Below, in pieces: positions 49,414 through 60,239 of a stretch of DNA of 64,000 nt. The DNA comes from Shewanella sp. NFH-SH190041. Lineage in GTDB: Bacteria; Pseudomonadota; Gammaproteobacteria; Enterobacterales; Shewanellaceae. The stretch covers positions 930,001 through 994,000 of the forward strand of contig NZ_AP026070.1 in NCBI RefSeq assembly GCF_024363255.1, given 5' to 3'. Position numbers and translations under genes: made by a program. A model generated the notes under the pieces. It was not told the DNA's origin. It searched no databases and saw only the letters and a list, made by a program, of their open reading frames with translations. Every line of letters begins with the position of its first letter. The stretch's first letter is position 1.

Positions 49414-50262
49414 ATGAATATGTATCGATTAACCGCGCACGGTAAAACCTTGTTATTGGATAAACCTGTGGTGATGGGGATTTTAAATGTCACCCCGGAT
49501 TCATTTTCTGATGGTGGGGATTTTGCTGCATTTGAAGCTGCTTGTCGGCATGCTGATGAAATGGTGGCTCAAGGCGCAGGTATTATTGATATTGGTGGTG
49601 AGTCAACTCGTCCTGGCGCCGCCGAAGTGAGTCTGAGTGAAGAGTTGGCCCGGGTTATCCCACTCGTTAAATACGTTGTCGCCAACCACGATGTGTGGAT
49701 TTCTGTTGATACCAGTAAAGCTGAGGTGATGCGTCAAGCTGTGGCTGCCGGTGCGCATCTCATCAATGATGTGAGGGCATTGCAAGAGCCAGGAGCTTTA
49801 CAGGCTGCAGCTGAATTGAATGTGCCGGTCTGCTTGATGCATATGCAGGGGCAACCGGATTCAATGCAAGCGGCGCCGCTATATAACAATGTACTGGATG
49901 AAGTTGAAGCGTTTTTACATGCTCGTGTTGAGGCTTGTATTGCAGCGGGTATTTCTCGAGAACACTTGCTACTGGATGTTGGTTTTGGCTTTGGTAAGAC
50001 CTTGGAGCATAACTACCAGTTGTTAGCGAATTTGGATAGATTCCACCAAATGGCGCTGCCTTTGCTGATAGGATTGTCAAGAAAGAGTATGATCGGCAAC
50101 TTACTGGGTCGTGCACCGAAAGATTGCCTCGCAGGCAGCTTGGCCGGTGCGATGCAGGCGTTGCAACTAGGAGCTCATATTATTCGGGTTCACGATGTGG
50201 CACAAACCTGCAATATGGTTGAAGTTTTTCAGGCCTGTAAGCAGCAGCGCCGCAATGATTAA
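49414..50262 (+). CDS. folP: Dihydropteroate synthase
   Basis: FolP joins p-aminobenzoate to the pterin diphosphate in folate synthesis and is the sulfonamide target. The 282-residue protein has MGILNVTPDSFSDGG, IDIGGESTRPGA, the INDVRAL strand and LLDVGFGFGKTLEHN, then LIGLSRKSMIG with the substrate-binding SRK. A GTAGGG lies just before the ATG, with a second ATG two codons later. It forms a pair with glmM as in E. coli. Confidence 0.98.
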   Translation: MNMYRLTAHGKTLLLDKPVVMGILNVTPDSFSDGGDFAAFEAACRHADEMVAQGAGIIDIGGESTRPGAAEVSLSEELARVIPLVKYVVANHDVWISVDTSKAEVMRQAVAAGAHLINDVRALQEPGALQAAAELNVPVCLMHMQGQPDSMQAAPLYNNVLDEVEAFLHARVEACIAAGISREHLLLDVGFGFGKTLEHNYQLLANLDRFHQMALPLLIGLSRKSMIGNLLGRAPKDCLAGSLAGAMQALQLGAHIIRVHDVAQTCNMVEVFQACKQQRRND

Positions 50263-50304
50263 TGATACACACTATCACAAGCAGCAAGTGGTAAGGATTG
50301 AATA

Positions 50305-51639
50305 ATGAGAAAGTTTTTTGGCACGGACGGCGTTCGGGGAAAAGTTGGCGCGGGTAAAATGACGCCAGAATTAGCATTGAAACTGGGTTGGGCCGCAGGC
50401 AGGGTGTTGAGTCGGGCCGGTACGCGTAAAGTTATCATCGGTAAAGATACCCGCATTTCCGGCTATCTGTTTGAGTCTGCCCTTGAAGCTGGTTTGTCTG
50501 CCGCGGGATTAAATGTGATGCTGATGGGACCAATGCCGACGCCGGCGGTTGCTTATTTGACTCGGACTTTCCGGGCTGAAGCTGGGGTGGTGATCAGTGC
50601 ATCTCATAATCCTTATTATGATAATGGCATTAAGTTTTTCTCCACCGATGGCAGTAAGTTAGACGATGCTGTTGAATTAGCCATTGAAGCTGAATTGGAA
50701 AAACCGTTGACCTGTGTGGAATCCCAATTGTTGGGGAAAGTGTCTCGTATTGAGGATGCCGCTGGACGTTATATTGAGTATTGCAAGGGTAACTTCCCTG
50801 CGGATCAGACCCTTGAAGGCTTAAAAATTGTGGTGGATTGCGCCCATGGTGCAACTTATCACATTGCCCCGAGCGTATTTCGGGAATTGGGGGCTGAGGT
50901 TGTCGCCATTGGTGTTAAGCCCAATGGGATCAATATTAATGATAATGTTGGCGCCACATCTATGGGGGCCATCAGTGCTGCGGTAGTGGAGCACCAAGCT
51001 AATCTGGGTATTGCTCTGGATGGTGACGGCGATCGCATCATGATGGTGGATCGTCATGGCAATGTCGTTGATGGCGATCAAGTACTTTATATTCTGGCCT
51101 CTGATGCCCAGCAGCGCGGTCAGCTTAAAGGTGGTGTTGTGGGCACCTTGATGTCCAATTTGGGGTTGGAGCTGGCGCTGAACGCAAAAGGTATTCCATT
51201 TGCTCGCTCTAAAGTGGGCGATCGCTATGTGATGGAATTGCTGAAAGAAAAAGGCTGGCGTATTGGCGGCGAAAATTCTGGTCATATTTTGGACTTAGAC
51301 CATGGCACAACCGGCGATGGGATCGTGGCTGGTATTTTGGTGCTGGCAGCTATGCAGCGGCAACAAAAAGTCTTTGAAGAGATGACCGCAGGGCTGACCA
51401 TGTTCCCGCAAGTGCTTGTGAATGTCCGTTTTGAAGGACAGGATGATCCATTGCTGCATCCTGACGTGATTGCTGCGAAAGAGGCGGTGGAAGCCGAGTT
51501 GGGTGAAACTGGGCGTGTTTTACTGCGTAAATCAGGCACAGAGCCACTGCTGCGAGTAATGGTTGAAGGTGAAGATCGCGATACAGTGACTCAGCTAGCG
51601 AATCGAATTGCTGATGCCGTTCGCAGTGCAACAGCATAA
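50305..51639 (+). CDS. glmM: Phosphoglucosamine mutase
   Basis: GlmM interconverts glucosamine-6-phosphate and glucosamine-1-phosphate for UDP-GlcNAc, the precursor of peptidoglycan and LPS. The 444 residues show [11 protein letters not shown] at the N-terminus, the phosphoserine loop [16 protein letters not shown] (Ser about 100), the metal loop [21 protein letters not shown] and the phosphate-binding [14 protein letters not shown]. It starts 42 bases after folP. Confidence 0.99.
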   Translation: MRKFFGTDGVRGKVGAGKMTPELALKLGWAAGRVLSRAGTRKVIIGKDTRISGYLFESALEAGLSAAGLNVMLMGPMPTPAVAYLTRTFRAEAGVVISASHNPYYDNGIKFFSTDGSKLDDAVELAIEAELEKPLTCVESQLLGKVSRIEDAAGRYIEYCKGNFPADQTLEGLKIVVDCAHGATYHIAPSVFRELGAEVVAIGVKPNGININDNVGATSMGAISAAVVEHQANLGIALDGDGDRIMMVDRHGNVVDGDQVLYILASDAQQRGQLKGGVVGTLMSNLGLELALNAKGIPFARSKVGDRYVMELLKEKGWRIGGENSGHILDLDHGTTGDGIVAGILVLAAMQRQQKVFEEMTAGLTMFPQVLVNVRFEGQDDPLLHPDVIAAKEAVEAELGETGRVLLRKSGTEPLLRVMVEGEDRDTVTQLANRIADAVRSATA

Positions 51640-51665
51640 CGCGGCAATATGCTTGTGTGATGCTA

Positions 51666-51702
51666 CGCGATATAACGGTGAGATTTTCGCCGTTATGTCG
51701 CG
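51666..51702 (+). other. Hairpin between glmM and tpiA
   Basis: CGCGATATAACGG and CCGTTATGTCGCG pair over 13 positions with one T-G wobble, around an 11-base loop. There is no T run, so it may be an mRNA stability or processing element. Confidence 0.6.
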
Positions 51703-51835
51703 AAAGGCAATAAAAGCATTTCTCTCAGTATAAAAATCAAGCATTCTCGCGGTTTAGCATAAAAATAACGGTTTTTAGCCTTGTAACTTAGATCCCGGTT
51801 CGCTATTATTCACGCCGCTTTCAGAGGAGACAGAG

Positions 51836-52618
51836 ATGGCACTCAGACGTCCAATGGTTGCTGGTAACTGGAAAATGAATGGTGATGCGCACTTGGCGCA
51901 GGAGCTATTTAAGAAATTCGCTACCAAGCTCCAAGATGATTCAGCAGAAGTGGTTTTATGTCCACCTTCAATATATCTGGAGAGTGTCAGGCAGTTGCTG
52001 GAAGCTAACAAGGAAGCCTTAAATGGTTGCCTCGTTAGAATGGGTGCTCAGAACCTGAGTCAGCATGATTTTGGTGCTTATACAGGTGAAGTATCTGGCA
52101 AAATGTTAAAAGATGCCGGATGCCGGTATGTGATTATCGGTCACTCAGAACGCCGCCGTATGTATGGTGAAACCAGCGATATTGTTGCTGAGAAGTTCGC
52201 TGCGGCACAAAAGCACGGCTTAACGCCAATACTGTGTGTTGGTGAGTCCGGTCCAGCGCGGGAAGCAAGACGTACCTTTGAGGTCATTGCTGAAGAGTTG
52301 GATGTGGTTATCGAGAAAAACGGCACCATGGCTTTTGATAATGCGATTATCGCTTACGAGCCATTATGGGCAGTAGGGACAGGTAAGAGCGCGACCCCAG
52401 AGCAGGCACAGGAAGTACACGCGTTTATACGCAAGCGTCTCTCTGAAGTGTCTCCATACATTGGAGAGAACATCAGGATTTTGTACGGTGGCAGTGTGAC
52501 CCCGGGGAATGCAGCTGATTTGTTTGCTCAACCTGATGTTGATGGTGGACTGATAGGCGGAGCTAGCTTAAACTCTACCGAGTTTTTAAGTCTGTGTTCC
52601 ATAGCGATGAGCGCGTAA
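51836..52618 (+). CDS. tpiA: Triosephosphate isomerase
   Basis: TpiA interconverts dihydroxyacetone phosphate and glyceraldehyde-3-phosphate. In the 260-residue barrel, Asn11 and Lys13 (VAGNWKMNG), His103 (IIGHSERR) and the catalytic Glu175 (AYEPLWAVGTG) are present, as is the phosphate-binding YGGSVTPGNAADL. AGAGGAGA precedes the ATG. The secG start lies one base after the stop codon. Confidence 0.99.
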   Translation: MALRRPMVAGNWKMNGDAHLAQELFKKFATKLQDDSAEVVLCPPSIYLESVRQLLEANKEALNGCLVRMGAQNLSQHDFGAYTGEVSGKMLKDAGCRYVIIGHSERRRMYGETSDIVAEKFAAAQKHGLTPILCVGESGPAREARRTFEVIAEELDVVIEKNGTMAFDNAIIAYEPLWAVGTGKSATPEQAQEVHAFIRKRLSEVSPYIGENIRILYGGSVTPGNAADLFAQPDVDGGLIGGASLNSTEFLSLCSIAMSA

Positions 52619-52619
52619 T

Positions 52620-52955
52620 ATGTTTAATGTTCTGATAGTTGTTTACTTGCTGGTAGCGATCGCCTTAGTTGGCTTGATTTTGATTCAGCAAGGTAAAGGT
52701 GCTGACATGGGTGCTTCTTTTGGCGCCGGTGCATCAGGAACCTTATTCGGTTCAAGTGGTTCAGGTAACTTCCTGACTCGCAGCACTGCGATTCTGGCCA
52801 TTGCGTTTTTTGTACTGAGTTTAGTTATTGGTAACTTGAGTGCAAACCACGTAAAACAAGCTGATTCGTGGAGCGATTTGGGCACATCCGTTGAGCAAGT
52901 GAAAGATCATGCGCCTCAACCAGCCCAACAGTCACAGGAAAAAATTCCAGACTGA
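52620..52955 (+). CDS. secG: Preprotein translocase subunit SecG
   Basis: SecG is the small membrane subunit of SecYEG. The 111-residue protein has two helices separated by the glycine-rich loop GADMGASFGAGASGTLFGSSGSGN, of which GADMGASFG and the loop FLTRSTAILA are diagnostic. A polar Gln/Pro-rich tail follows. It sits between tpiA and tRNA-Leu; in E. coli secG is also followed by this tRNA. Confidence 0.97.
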   Translation: MFNVLIVVYLLVAIALVGLILIQQGKGADMGASFGAGASGTLFGSSGSGNFLTRSTAILAIAFFVLSLVIGNLSANHVKQADSWSDLGTSVEQVKDHAPQPAQQSQEKIPD

Positions 52956-52965
52956 TAACGATTTT

Positions 52966-53052
52966 GCCGAGGTGGTGGAATTGGTAGACGCGCAGCCTTG
53001 AGGTGGCTGTGACCTAACGGTCGTGCGGGTTCAAGTCCCGCTCTCGGCACCA
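52966..53052 (+). tRNA. leuU: tRNA-Leu, anticodon GAG
   Basis: An 87-base tRNA. The acceptor strands are GCCGAGG and TCTCGGC. The anticodon stem is CAGCC/GGCTG with loop TTGAGGT, giving anticodon GAG. A long variable arm marks a class II tRNA, the T loop is GTTCAAGTC, and CCA is encoded. It matches the leuU position after secG in E. coli. Confidence 0.97.
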
Positions 53053-53141
53053 ACCATAAAATCATTGAGCAGTTAATATACAGTTGACTTGCTTAGTGAT
53101 TGCAAGTTTTGGCTAAAGCCAATATACTTGCTCCCAGTTGA

Positions 53142-53218
<77 letters not shown>

Positions 53219-53276
53219 GCTCCCAGTTTCCAATCTTATATAGATTTGTTACTGTTCACAGGTTCTTAAATAATAG

Positions 53277-53298
53277 CCTCGTACTTACGGGGTTTTTT
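53277..53298 (+). terminator. First terminator after tRNA-fMet
   Basis: CCTCG and CGGGG (one T-G pair) with loop TACTTA, followed by TTTTTT. It probably separates part of the tRNA transcript from rimP. Confidence 0.75.
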
Positions 53299-53344
53299 GT
53301 TATTTGGACTTTGACATTGGCCGTATTCAGGCGGCAGATTACTG

Positions 53345-53365
53345 GGGCTTTTATAGCCCTTTTTT
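53345..53365 (+). terminator. Second terminator, in the rimP leader
   Basis: GGGCT and AGCCC with loop TTTAT, followed by six T, 17 bases before the rimP start. Two terminator-like hairpins in this leader suggest attenuation of rimP-nusA-infB. Confidence 0.75.
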
Positions 53366-53382
53366 GTTTTTTGGGGGTCAGC

Positions 53383-53838
53383 TTGGCAACATTGGAAAAC
53401 AGACTGGCAGACATGCTCAAGTCACCGGTCGAAGGGCTGGGATACCAGCTTTGGGGCATCGAATACATTCAGGCCGGCAAGCATTCTACGCTGCGCATTT
53501 ACATTGACAGTGAGAATGGGATCAATATTGAAGATTGTGCCGAAACCAGCCGTCAAGTCAGTGCTGTGCTTGATGTTGAAGATCCGATTTCCCACGAATT
53601 TACCCTTGAAGTTTCATCCCCTGGCGTAGACAGACCCCTGTTCACCTCTGAGCAGTATGCCCGCTATGTTGGTGAAGAAACCAAGGTTCAGTTGACTATG
53701 CCGGTAGATGGTAGTCGCAATATGAAAGGCACCATCGTCAAGGTTGAAGGACAAATGCTTACTTTGACAGTGGATGGTAAAGAAAAAATCGTTGCCATTG
53801 ACAACATTCGCAAAGCCAATCTGATCGCGAAGTTTTGA
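53383..53838 (+). CDS. rimP: Ribosome maturation factor RimP
   Basis: RimP assists 30S subunit assembly. The start is a TTG at 53383 with GGGGG five bases upstream. This gives 151 residues ([20 protein letters not shown]), matching the 150 of E. coli; the frame is open much further upstream, through tRNA-fMet, but that part is not protein-coding. [20 protein letters not shown] and [14 protein letters not shown] are the family blocks. It is 27 bases upstream of nusA. Confidence 0.96.
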   Translation: MATLENRLADMLKSPVEGLGYQLWGIEYIQAGKHSTLRIYIDSENGINIEDCAETSRQVSAVLDVEDPISHEFTLEVSSPGVDRPLFTSEQYARYVGEETKVQLTMPVDGSRNMKGTIVKVEGQMLTLTVDGKEKIVAIDNIRKANLIAKF

Positions 53839-53865
53839 TGGTTTCAAGGTGAACGAGGCAAGACG

Positions 53866-55365
53866 ATGAATAAAGAGATTCTGCTGGTCGCTGAAGCGGT
53901 ATCCAACGAAAAAGCGGTACCGCGCGAAAAGATTTTTGAAGCGTTGGAATTTGCGCTGGCAACGGCAACTAAGAAAAAATACGAGGGTGACATCGATGTA
54001 CGCGTCGCCATTGATCGTAAAACCGGTGATTATGATACTTTCCGCCGTTGGCAGGTTGTTGATGACAACGGTGAGCCACTGGAAAATCCATTTCGTGAGA
54101 TCACGCTGGATGCTGCCCGTTATGACGAGCCAGAGATTCAGGTGGGTGAATATGTTGAAGATCAGATTGAGTCTGTAGTCTTTGATCGTATCACGACTCA
54201 AACCGCCAAGCAGGTTATCGTACAGAAAGTACGTGAAGCTGAACGTGCTCAGATTGTTGAGCAGTTCGAAGACAAAGAAGGCGAGCTGATCACCGGCGTA
54301 GTGAAGAAAAGTAACCGTGACAGTGTCGTGGTTGATCTGGGCAATAATGCCGATGGCGTATTGTACAAAGAAGATTTGATCAGCCGTGAAAGCTTCCGGC
54401 CAGGTGACCGCGTGCGTGCTCTGCTGTATGCTGTGCGTCCAGAAGCCCGCGGTGCTCAATTATTCCTGACCCGTACTAAGCCGGAAATGCTCATCGAGCT
54501 GTTCCGTGTTGAAGTACCAGAAATTGCCGATGAAATGATCCAGGTAATGGGTGCTGCCCGTGATCCTGGTAGCCGTGCCAAAATCGCCGTGAAATCTAAC
54601 GACAAACGTATCGATCCTATCGGTGCTTGTGTGGGTATGCGTGGCGCACGGGTTCAGGCTGTTTCCAATGAATTAGGCGGTGAGCGTGTTGATATCGTGC
54701 TGTGGGATGACAATCCAGCTCAGTTCGTGATCAATGCCATGGCGCCGGCAGATGTGGCCTCTATCATCGTAGATGAAGATCACCACGCTATGGATATTGC
54801 CGTTGAGTCAGATTCATTGGCTCAGGCGATTGGTCGTAACGGCCAAAACGTACGTTTAGCCACTCAGCTGACTGGTTGGGAACTGAACGTAATGACAGTA
54901 GATGACATGAATGCTAAGCATCAGGCTGAAAGTGCCAAAGTAGTGGCTCTGTTCACTTCATCTCTGGATATTGACGACGATTTTGCTCAGGTACTGGCTG
55001 ATGAAGGTTTCACTTCTTTGGAAGAGATCGCCTATGTACCTGCGTCTGAACTGCTGTCTATCAACGGTCTGGATGAAGAGACTGTTGAAGTATTGCGTGA
55101 ACGCGCTAAAGCAGCAATTTCTACCCGTGCTCTGGCACAGGAAGAAGCTCTGGATGGGGTTAAACCAAGTCCTGAGTTGCTGGCGCTTGAGGGAGTTGAG
55201 CGACATTTAGCATTTACTCTGGCGAGTAAGGGCATTGTGACGCTTGAAGATTTAGCCGAACAAGGCATTGACGATTTGATCGAGATAGAAGAATTGACAG
55301 AAGAAAAAGCAGGTGAGCTGATTATGGCCGCCCGTAATATCTGTTGGTTCGGCGAAGAAGCATAG
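53866..55365 (+). CDS. nusA: Transcription termination/antitermination factor NusA
   Basis: NusA binds RNA polymerase and affects pausing, termination and antitermination. Domains in order over 499 residues: N-terminal polymerase-binding domain, S1 domain (about 135-200, [20 protein letters not shown]), KH1 and KH2 ([29 protein letters not shown]), and two acidic C-terminal repeats from about 360 ([19 protein letters not shown], then [16 protein letters not shown]). The size is close to the 495 of E. coli. It precedes infB by 24 bases. Confidence 0.99.
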   Translation: MNKEILLVAEAVSNEKAVPREKIFEALEFALATATKKKYEGDIDVRVAIDRKTGDYDTFRRWQVVDDNGEPLENPFREITLDAARYDEPEIQVGEYVEDQIESVVFDRITTQTAKQVIVQKVREAERAQIVEQFEDKEGELITGVVKKSNRDSVVVDLGNNADGVLYKEDLISRESFRPGDRVRALLYAVRPEARGAQLFLTRTKPEMLIELFRVEVPEIADEMIQVMGAARDPGSRAKIAVKSNDKRIDPIGACVGMRGARVQAVSNELGGERVDIVLWDDNPAQFVINAMAPADVASIIVDEDHHAMDIAVESDSLAQAIGRNGQNVRLATQLTGWELNVMTVDDMNAKHQAESAKVVALFTSSLDIDDDFAQVLADEGFTSLEEIAYVPASELLSINGLDEETVEVLRERAKAAISTRALAQEEALDGVKPSPELLALEGVERHLAFTLASKGIVTLEDLAEQGIDDLIEIEELTEEKAGELIMAARNICWFGEEA

Positions 55366-55389
55366 TCGATCAACAGGGGGATTTAACAG

Positions 55390-58041
55390 ATGGCAGAAAC
55401 TACGTTAGAAAAACTGGCCTCAGAAGTAGGCAAAGATGTTGATCGATTGATTGAGCAATTCTCTCAGGCTGGTATCTCAAAGTCCCAAAACGACAGTGTA
55501 ACAGAGCTTGAGAAGCAAACCCTGCTCGAGTTTCTGAAAAAAAAGCACGGCGGTGACGCCGTGCCCACCAAAATGACACTTCAACGTAAAACTGTTTCCA
55601 CACTGAGCGTAGCGAGTAGTGGCGGACAGTCTAAAGACGTTAAAGTGGAAGTGCGTAAAAAGCGCACTTTTGTAAAACGCGATGATGTGGCGATGAAGGC
55701 CGAAGCTGAAGCGAAAGCTAAAGCAGAAGCTGAAGCTAAAGCAGAAGCAGAAGCTAAGGCAGCAGCAGAAGCTAAGGCAGCAGCTGCCGCTAAGGCGGAA
55801 GCCCGTGCTAAAGCAGAGGCAGAAACCAAAGCCAAGGCAGAAGCCGCCACAAAAGCCAAAGCAGAGGCGCAAGCCAAAGCTAAGGCTCCTGAATCAGATG
55901 AAGCACGTGAGGCCCGTTTGGAAGCAGAACGTATCAAAGCAGCTCAGGCCGAAGTCCTGAAACGCAAGCAGGATGAAGAAGCAGCTAAAGCTGCTGAAAT
56001 AGCCCGTAAGTTGGCTGAAGAAAATGAAAAACGCTGGGCGGAAGAAGAAAAGCGCCGCCAGGAAGCTGAAACCCGTGATGACCACCATATCACCACATCT
56101 AAAGTTGCTCGTGCAGCTGAAGATACTTCTGATATGGATGAGGAAAAGCGCGGTCGTCGCAGCCGTAACAAGAGCGGTGCGAAGAAGCGTGGCGGTAAAG
56201 ATGCCCGTGACGGCCGTGAAAAGCATATGCGCGGCAAGGTTGCACCTAAGTCTATGGCCCATGGCTTTAACAAGCCTGTTGCCGCTGTGAACCGTGAAGT
56301 TCGTATCGGTGAAACCGTTACTGTTGCTGAACTGGCACAGAAAATGGCGGTTAAAGCGACCGAAATCATCAAGCAGATGATGAAGATGGGCTCCATGGTT
56401 ACCATCAACCAAGTTCTGGATCAGGAAACTGCCCAGATGGTTGCGGAAGAAATGGGCCACAAGGTTATTCTGCTGCGTGAAAACGAGCTGGAAGAGCAAG
56501 TACTGGCAGACCGTGATGCAGACAAGCAGGTTGAGCCACGTGCTCCTGTTGTTACTATCATGGGTCACGTTGACCACGGTAAAACCTCTTTGCTGGACTA
56601 TATCCGTCGCGCCAAAGTGGCTGCTGGAGAAGCCGGTGGTATTACCCAGCATATCGGTGCATACCATGTTGAAACAGACAACGGTATGATTACCTTCTTG
56701 GATACTCCTGGCCACGCTGCATTTACTGCAATGCGTGCCCGTGGTGCCAAGGCGACCGATATCGTGGTACTGGTTGTTGCTGCGGATGATGGTGTGATGC
56801 CTCAGACCATCGAAGCGATTCAGCACGCCAAGGCCGGTAACGTGCCTTTGATTGTTGCTGTGAACAAAATGGATAAGCCTGAAGCCGATCCTGACCGCGT
56901 GAAGACTGAGCTGTCTCAGCACGGCGTGATGTCTGAAGATTGGGGCGGCGACAACATGTTTGTTTACGTTTCAGCGAAGGCCGGTACCGGTGTTGATGAA
57001 CTGCTGGAAGCTATTTTGCTGCAGTCTGAAGTACTGGAACTGAAAGCGGTACGTGATGGTATGGCATCCGGTGTTGTGGTTGAGTCCAAGCTAGATAAGG
57101 GCCGTGGTCCAGTCGCGACTGTACTGGTTCAGGAAGGTACCCTGCGTCAGGGCGATATCGTTCTGTGCGGTCTGGAGTACGGTAAAATCCGTGCGATGAA
57201 GGACGAAAACGGTCTACCTATCACTGAAGCGGGTCCTTCTATTCCGGTAGAAATCCTCGGTCTGTCTGGCGTACCGTCTGCCGGTGATGAAGCTACAGTG
57301 GTGCGTGACGAGCGTAAAGCCCGTGAAGTAGCACTGTACCGTCAGGGTAAATTCCGTGATGTGAAACTGGCCCGTCAGCAGAAAGCCAAGCTGGAAAACA
57401 TGTTTGCAAACATGACTGAAGGCGAAGTAAATGAGCTGAACATTGTACTGAAAGCTGATGTACAGGGTTCTTTGGAAGCGATTGCTGACTCTTTGGCCAA
57501 ATTGGCTACTGATGAAGTGAAAGTGAACATCATCGCTCGCGGTGTTGGCGCACTGACAGAAACTGATGCCACCTTGGCAGCTGCTTCTAACGCCATCATG
57601 GTTGGTTTTAACGTACGTGCCGACGCTCAGGCTCGTAAGACCATCGAAGCAGAAAGTGTTGATCTGCGCTACTACAGCGTAATCTACGATCTGATCGATG
57701 AAGTTAAGTCTGCTATGAGCGGTATGCTGGCCCCTGAATTCAAACAGGAAATCATTGGTCTGGCTGAAGTTCGCGATGTGTTCAAGTCACCTAAGCTGGG
57801 CGCAATTGCTGGCTGTATGGTTACCGAGGGTATTGTTAAGCGCAGCGCACCAATCCGCGTACTGCGTGAAAACGTGGTAATCTACGAAGGTGAACTGGAG
57901 TCTCTGCGTCGTTTCCGTGATGACGTGGCTGAAGTTCGCAACGGTATGGAATGTGGTATCGGCGTGAAGAACTACAACGACGTTCGTGTAGGCGATCAGA
58001 TCGAAGTGTTCGAGACCGTAGAAGTCGCACGTACCCTGTAA
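55390..58041 (+). CDS. infB: Translation initiation factor IF-2
   Basis: IF-2 is the GTPase that brings fMet-tRNA to the 30S subunit. The 883 residues comprise a small N-terminal domain, then a long charged linker, then the GTPase part. The linker has a low-complexity block of Lys-Ala-Glu repeats (about 102-168, bases 55690-55890) coded by near-identical codons. The G domain shows [28 protein letters not shown] and [10 protein letters not shown], followed by domains for ribosome and initiator binding. Internal starts giving shorter IF-2 forms are known in E. coli but I cannot confirm them here. Confidence 0.99.
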   Translation: MAETTLEKLASEVGKDVDRLIEQFSQAGISKSQNDSVTELEKQTLLEFLKKKHGGDAVPTKMTLQRKTVSTLSVASSGGQSKDVKVEVRKKRTFVKRDDVAMKAEAEAKAKAEAEAKAEAEAKAAAEAKAAAAAKAEARAKAEAETKAKAEAATKAKAEAQAKAKAPESDEAREARLEAERIKAAQAEVLKRKQDEEAAKAAEIARKLAEENEKRWAEEEKRRQEAETRDDHHITTSKVARAAEDTSDMDEEKRGRRSRNKSGAKKRGGKDARDGREKHMRGKVAPKSMAHGFNKPVAAVNREVRIGETVTVAELAQKMAVKATEIIKQMMKMGSMVTINQVLDQETAQMVAEEMGHKVILLRENELEEQVLADRDADKQVEPRAPVVTIMGHVDHGKTSLLDYIRRAKVAAGEAGGITQHIGAYHVETDNGMITFLDTPGHAAFTAMRARGAKATDIVVLVVAADDGVMPQTIEAIQHAKAGNVPLIVAVNKMDKPEADPDRVKTELSQHGVMSEDWGGDNMFVYVSAKAGTGVDELLEAILLQSEVLELKAVRDGMASGVVVESKLDKGRGPVATVLVQEGTLRQGDIVLCGLEYGKIRAMKDENGLPITEAGPSIPVEILGLSGVPSAGDEATVVRDERKAREVALYRQGKFRDVKLARQQKAKLENMFANMTEGEVNELNIVLKADVQGSLEAIADSLAKLATDEVKVNIIARGVGALTETDATLAAASNAIMVGFNVRADAQARKTIEAESVDLRYYSVIYDLIDEVKSAMSGMLAPEFKQEIIGLAEVRDVFKSPKLGAIAGCMVTEGIVKRSAPIRVLRENVVIYEGELESLRRFRDDVAEVRNGMECGIGVKNYNDVRVGDQIEVFETVEVARTL

Positions 58042-58058
58042 TTTAGAGTATTTGACAA

Positions 58059-58130
58059 GGGCGGCCGATATTGGCGCCCGGTGTTACTTCAGGAAAACCT
58101 GAGGTGGGCCGGGCGGTGATATGGCCGCCC
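58059..58130 (+). other. Long hairpin between infB and rbfA
   Basis: An almost continuous hairpin of 72 bases. GGGCGGCC pairs with GGCCGCCC, ATATTG with GTGATAT-side bases, CGCCCGG with CCGGGCG, and CTTCAGG with CCTGAGG, closing on AAAA. No T run follows. It fills the intercistronic gap and ends 13 bases before rbfA, so it could affect rbfA translation or be an RNase III site. Confidence 0.8.
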
Positions 58131-58143
58131 TTTGGTAATTATT

Positions 58144-58572
58144 ATGGCAAAAGAATTCAGTCGTACACGCCGCATCGGTCAGCAGCTGCAGCAAGAGCTG
58201 GCCATGGTGTTGATGCGTGAAATGAAAGATCCTCGTATTGGCATGGTGACAGTGAATGACGTTGAAGTGTCACGTGACCTGAGCTTCGCCAAGGTGTTTG
58301 TTACCTTCTTTGAAGACAATGCCGATGCGGTGGAAGAAAAACTGGCAGCGCTTATTGTTGCTGCGCCTTATATTCGTACATTGGTGGCTAGTCGTATGAA
58401 ACTGCGGGTAATGCCTGAACTGCGATTTGTATACGACGCTTCTTTGGTAGAAGGTATGCGTATGTCTAATCTGGTTAGCCAAGTGATCAACTCTGATAAG
58501 GCCAAAGCGGAAAAGTTTGGTCATAGTGATGAGGCTGACGATAAGGCTGAGGACAACGGAGAGCAAGCCTGA
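58144..58572 (+). CDS. rbfA: Ribosome-binding factor A
   Basis: RbfA is a KH-fold protein for late 30S maturation and cold adaptation. The ATG at 58144 gives 142 residues with [50 protein letters not shown] and MPELRFVYD. An acidic C-terminal tail follows. No good ribosome site is visible upstream; the long hairpin ends there. The stop overlaps the truB start by one base. Confidence 0.97.
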   Translation: MAKEFSRTRRIGQQLQQELAMVLMREMKDPRIGMVTVNDVEVSRDLSFAKVFVTFFEDNADAVEEKLAALIVAAPYIRTLVASRMKLRVMPELRFVYDASLVEGMRMSNLVSQVINSDKAKAEKFGHSDEADDKAEDNGEQA

Positions 58573-59522
58573 TGGCCCGCCGTCCAAGAGGGCGTCTGGT
58601 TGACGGTATTGTGCTGTTGGACAAACCGACCGGAGAAAGCTCCAACCATGTATTGCAGCGGGTAAAGCGGATTTATAACGCCGCCAAAGCTGGGCATACT
58701 GGTGCACTGGACCCACTGGCGACCGGTATGCTGCCAATCTGCTTGGGAGAGGCGACTAAGTTTTCGTCTCACCTGCTGGATGCCGATAAGCGTTATCTGG
58801 TGACGGCAAAGCTGGGCCAGCGCACAGATACCAGTGACAGTGATGGTGAAGTGGTGCAGACCCGCCCACTGACCTTTACTGAGCAGCAATTGATGGATGC
58901 ACTGGATCACTTCCGTGGCGATACCATGCAGGTACCGTCCATGTACTCGGCGCTGAAATACCAAGGCCAGCCTTTGTATAAGTATGCCCGTGAAGGTAAA
59001 GAAGTCCCCCGTGAAGCCAGACCTATCACTGTTTTTGAGCTGAATTTTATCAAGCTTGAAAATGATGAGCTGACGCTGGATATCCATTGCTCCAAAGGCA
59101 CCTATATCCGCACCATCATTGATGATTTGGGTGAGATGCTGGGCTGTGGCGCCCATGTGATTATGCTGCGCCGCACAGCCGTTGCCGGTTACCCCTATGA
59201 CAAGATGGTGACATTGGCGCAGCTTGAAGCGCTGTTGGCGCAGGCCCAGGAGCAAGAGATTGCACCACGGGAATTGCTGGATCCACTGTTGCTGCCCATG
59301 GACACTGCGGTCAGTGATTTACCAGAAATTAATGTCCCAGACGTTTCAGCTCCTTATCTGATGCATGGTAACCCGGTACAGGTATCTGGCTTAAAGCCCG
59401 ATACACTAGTGCGGATCACGTTGGGTGAGGCCCGCCGCTTTGTCGGTGTTGGCCAGATGAATGATGATGGTCTATTGGCTCCCAAGCGCCTTATTGTGCT
59501 GCAGGAACCTGCCCGGGACTGA
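58572..59522 (+). CDS. truB: tRNA pseudouridine(55) synthase TruB
   Basis: TruB makes pseudouridine-55 in the T loop of tRNAs. The 316-residue protein has [18 protein letters not shown], the catalytic [15 protein letters not shown] (Asp about 47), SGTYIRT-type [15 protein letters not shown] and the C-terminal RNA-binding extension. The ATG overlaps the rbfA stop (TGATG), which indicates coupling. Confidence 0.98.
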   Translation: MARRPRGRLVDGIVLLDKPTGESSNHVLQRVKRIYNAAKAGHTGALDPLATGMLPICLGEATKFSSHLLDADKRYLVTAKLGQRTDTSDSDGEVVQTRPLTFTEQQLMDALDHFRGDTMQVPSMYSALKYQGQPLYKYAREGKEVPREARPITVFELNFIKLENDELTLDIHCSKGTYIRTIIDDLGEMLGCGAHVIMLRRTAVAGYPYDKMVTLAQLEALLAQAQEQEIAPRELLDPLLLPMDTAVSDLPEINVPDVSAPYLMHGNPVQVSGLKPDTLVRITLGEARRFVGVGQMNDDGLLAPKRLIVLQEPARD

Positions 59523-59623
59523 TGATTATGGTTGCGCCGGGCATGAGTTCTGGCTAAAATACCGCTCCCTTCGGCTGAGTTAGTGATCGGCTGAAGATAA
59601 ACATTGATATCTTGGAGAGACTC

Positions 59624-59893
59624 ATGTCACTAAGTACTGAAGCGAAAGCAAAAATCGTTGCCGAATTCGGCCGCGGTGAAAACGACACTGGTTCTACTGA
59701 AGTTCAGGTAGCTCTGCTGACTGCACAGATCAACCACCTGCAAGACCACTTCAAAGAGCACATCCACGATCACCACTCTCGTCGTGGTCTGCTGCGTATG
59801 GTTAGCGCTCGTCGTAAGCTGCTGGCTTACCTGAAGCGTACCGAGAACGAGCGTTATGTTGCTCTGATCCAGAAGCTGGGTCTGCGTCGCTAA
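59624..59893 (+). CDS. rpsO: 30S ribosomal protein S15
   Basis: S15 is a primary 16S rRNA binding protein. The ATG at 59624, with TTGGAGAG upstream, gives 89 residues ([16 protein letters not shown]), the universal bacterial length. [34 protein letters not shown] and YLK are invariant blocks. Codon use is strongly biased. In E. coli S15 represses its own translation through the leader; I cannot confirm the pseudoknot here. Two terminators follow. Confidence 0.99.
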   Translation: MSLSTEAKAKIVAEFGRGENDTGSTEVQVALLTAQINHLQDHFKEHIHDHHSRRGLLRMVSARRKLLAYLKRTENERYVALIQKLGLRR

Positions 59894-59907
59894 TTGCGTT
59901 TCGCTCC

Positions 59908-59934
59908 AAAAAGGAGGCTTCTGCCTCCTTTTTT
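59908..59934 (+). terminator. First intrinsic terminator after rpsO
   Basis: AAAAAGGAGGC and GCCTCCTTTTT around TTCT, followed by T. Confidence 0.95.
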
Positions 59935-59942
59935 GTTGTTTT

Positions 59943-59973
59943 AAGGCCACTGCTAATCGCGGTGGCCTTTTTT
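59943..59973 (+). terminator. Second intrinsic terminator after rpsO
   Basis: AAGGCCAC and GTGGCCTT with an 11-base interior, followed by a T run. It is in tandem with the first. Confidence 0.88.
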
Positions 59974-60073
59974 ATTATTTCAATTTGAGCGATACCTCGG
60001 TGAAATGCCTAAAGTGCGATATTTCTGACCAGCGCTTACGGGTATATTGCAATTAACTGATATTATCTGTGCC

Positions 60074-60121
60074 CACGCTATCGGTTAATGCCGTCTGCAC
60101 GCTATCGGTTAATGCCGTCTG
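60074..60121 (+). repeat. Perfect 24-base tandem duplication upstream of pnp
   Basis: Bases 60074-60097 are repeated exactly at 60098-60121. The unit starts CACGCTATCGG and ends ATGCCGTCTG. It lies in the rpsO-pnp gap, about 120 bases before the pnp start. Confidence 0.95.
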
Positions 60122-60239
60122 ATTGATACATAATTTAAAATAAGCGCTTGACTCATCCCCCGAACCCTTTATCTGCCGCGGAAAGTTGCAGTATACTTAC
60201 GCGCGTAATTCAAGGTCATTAAATTAAGGAATGGGTCAA

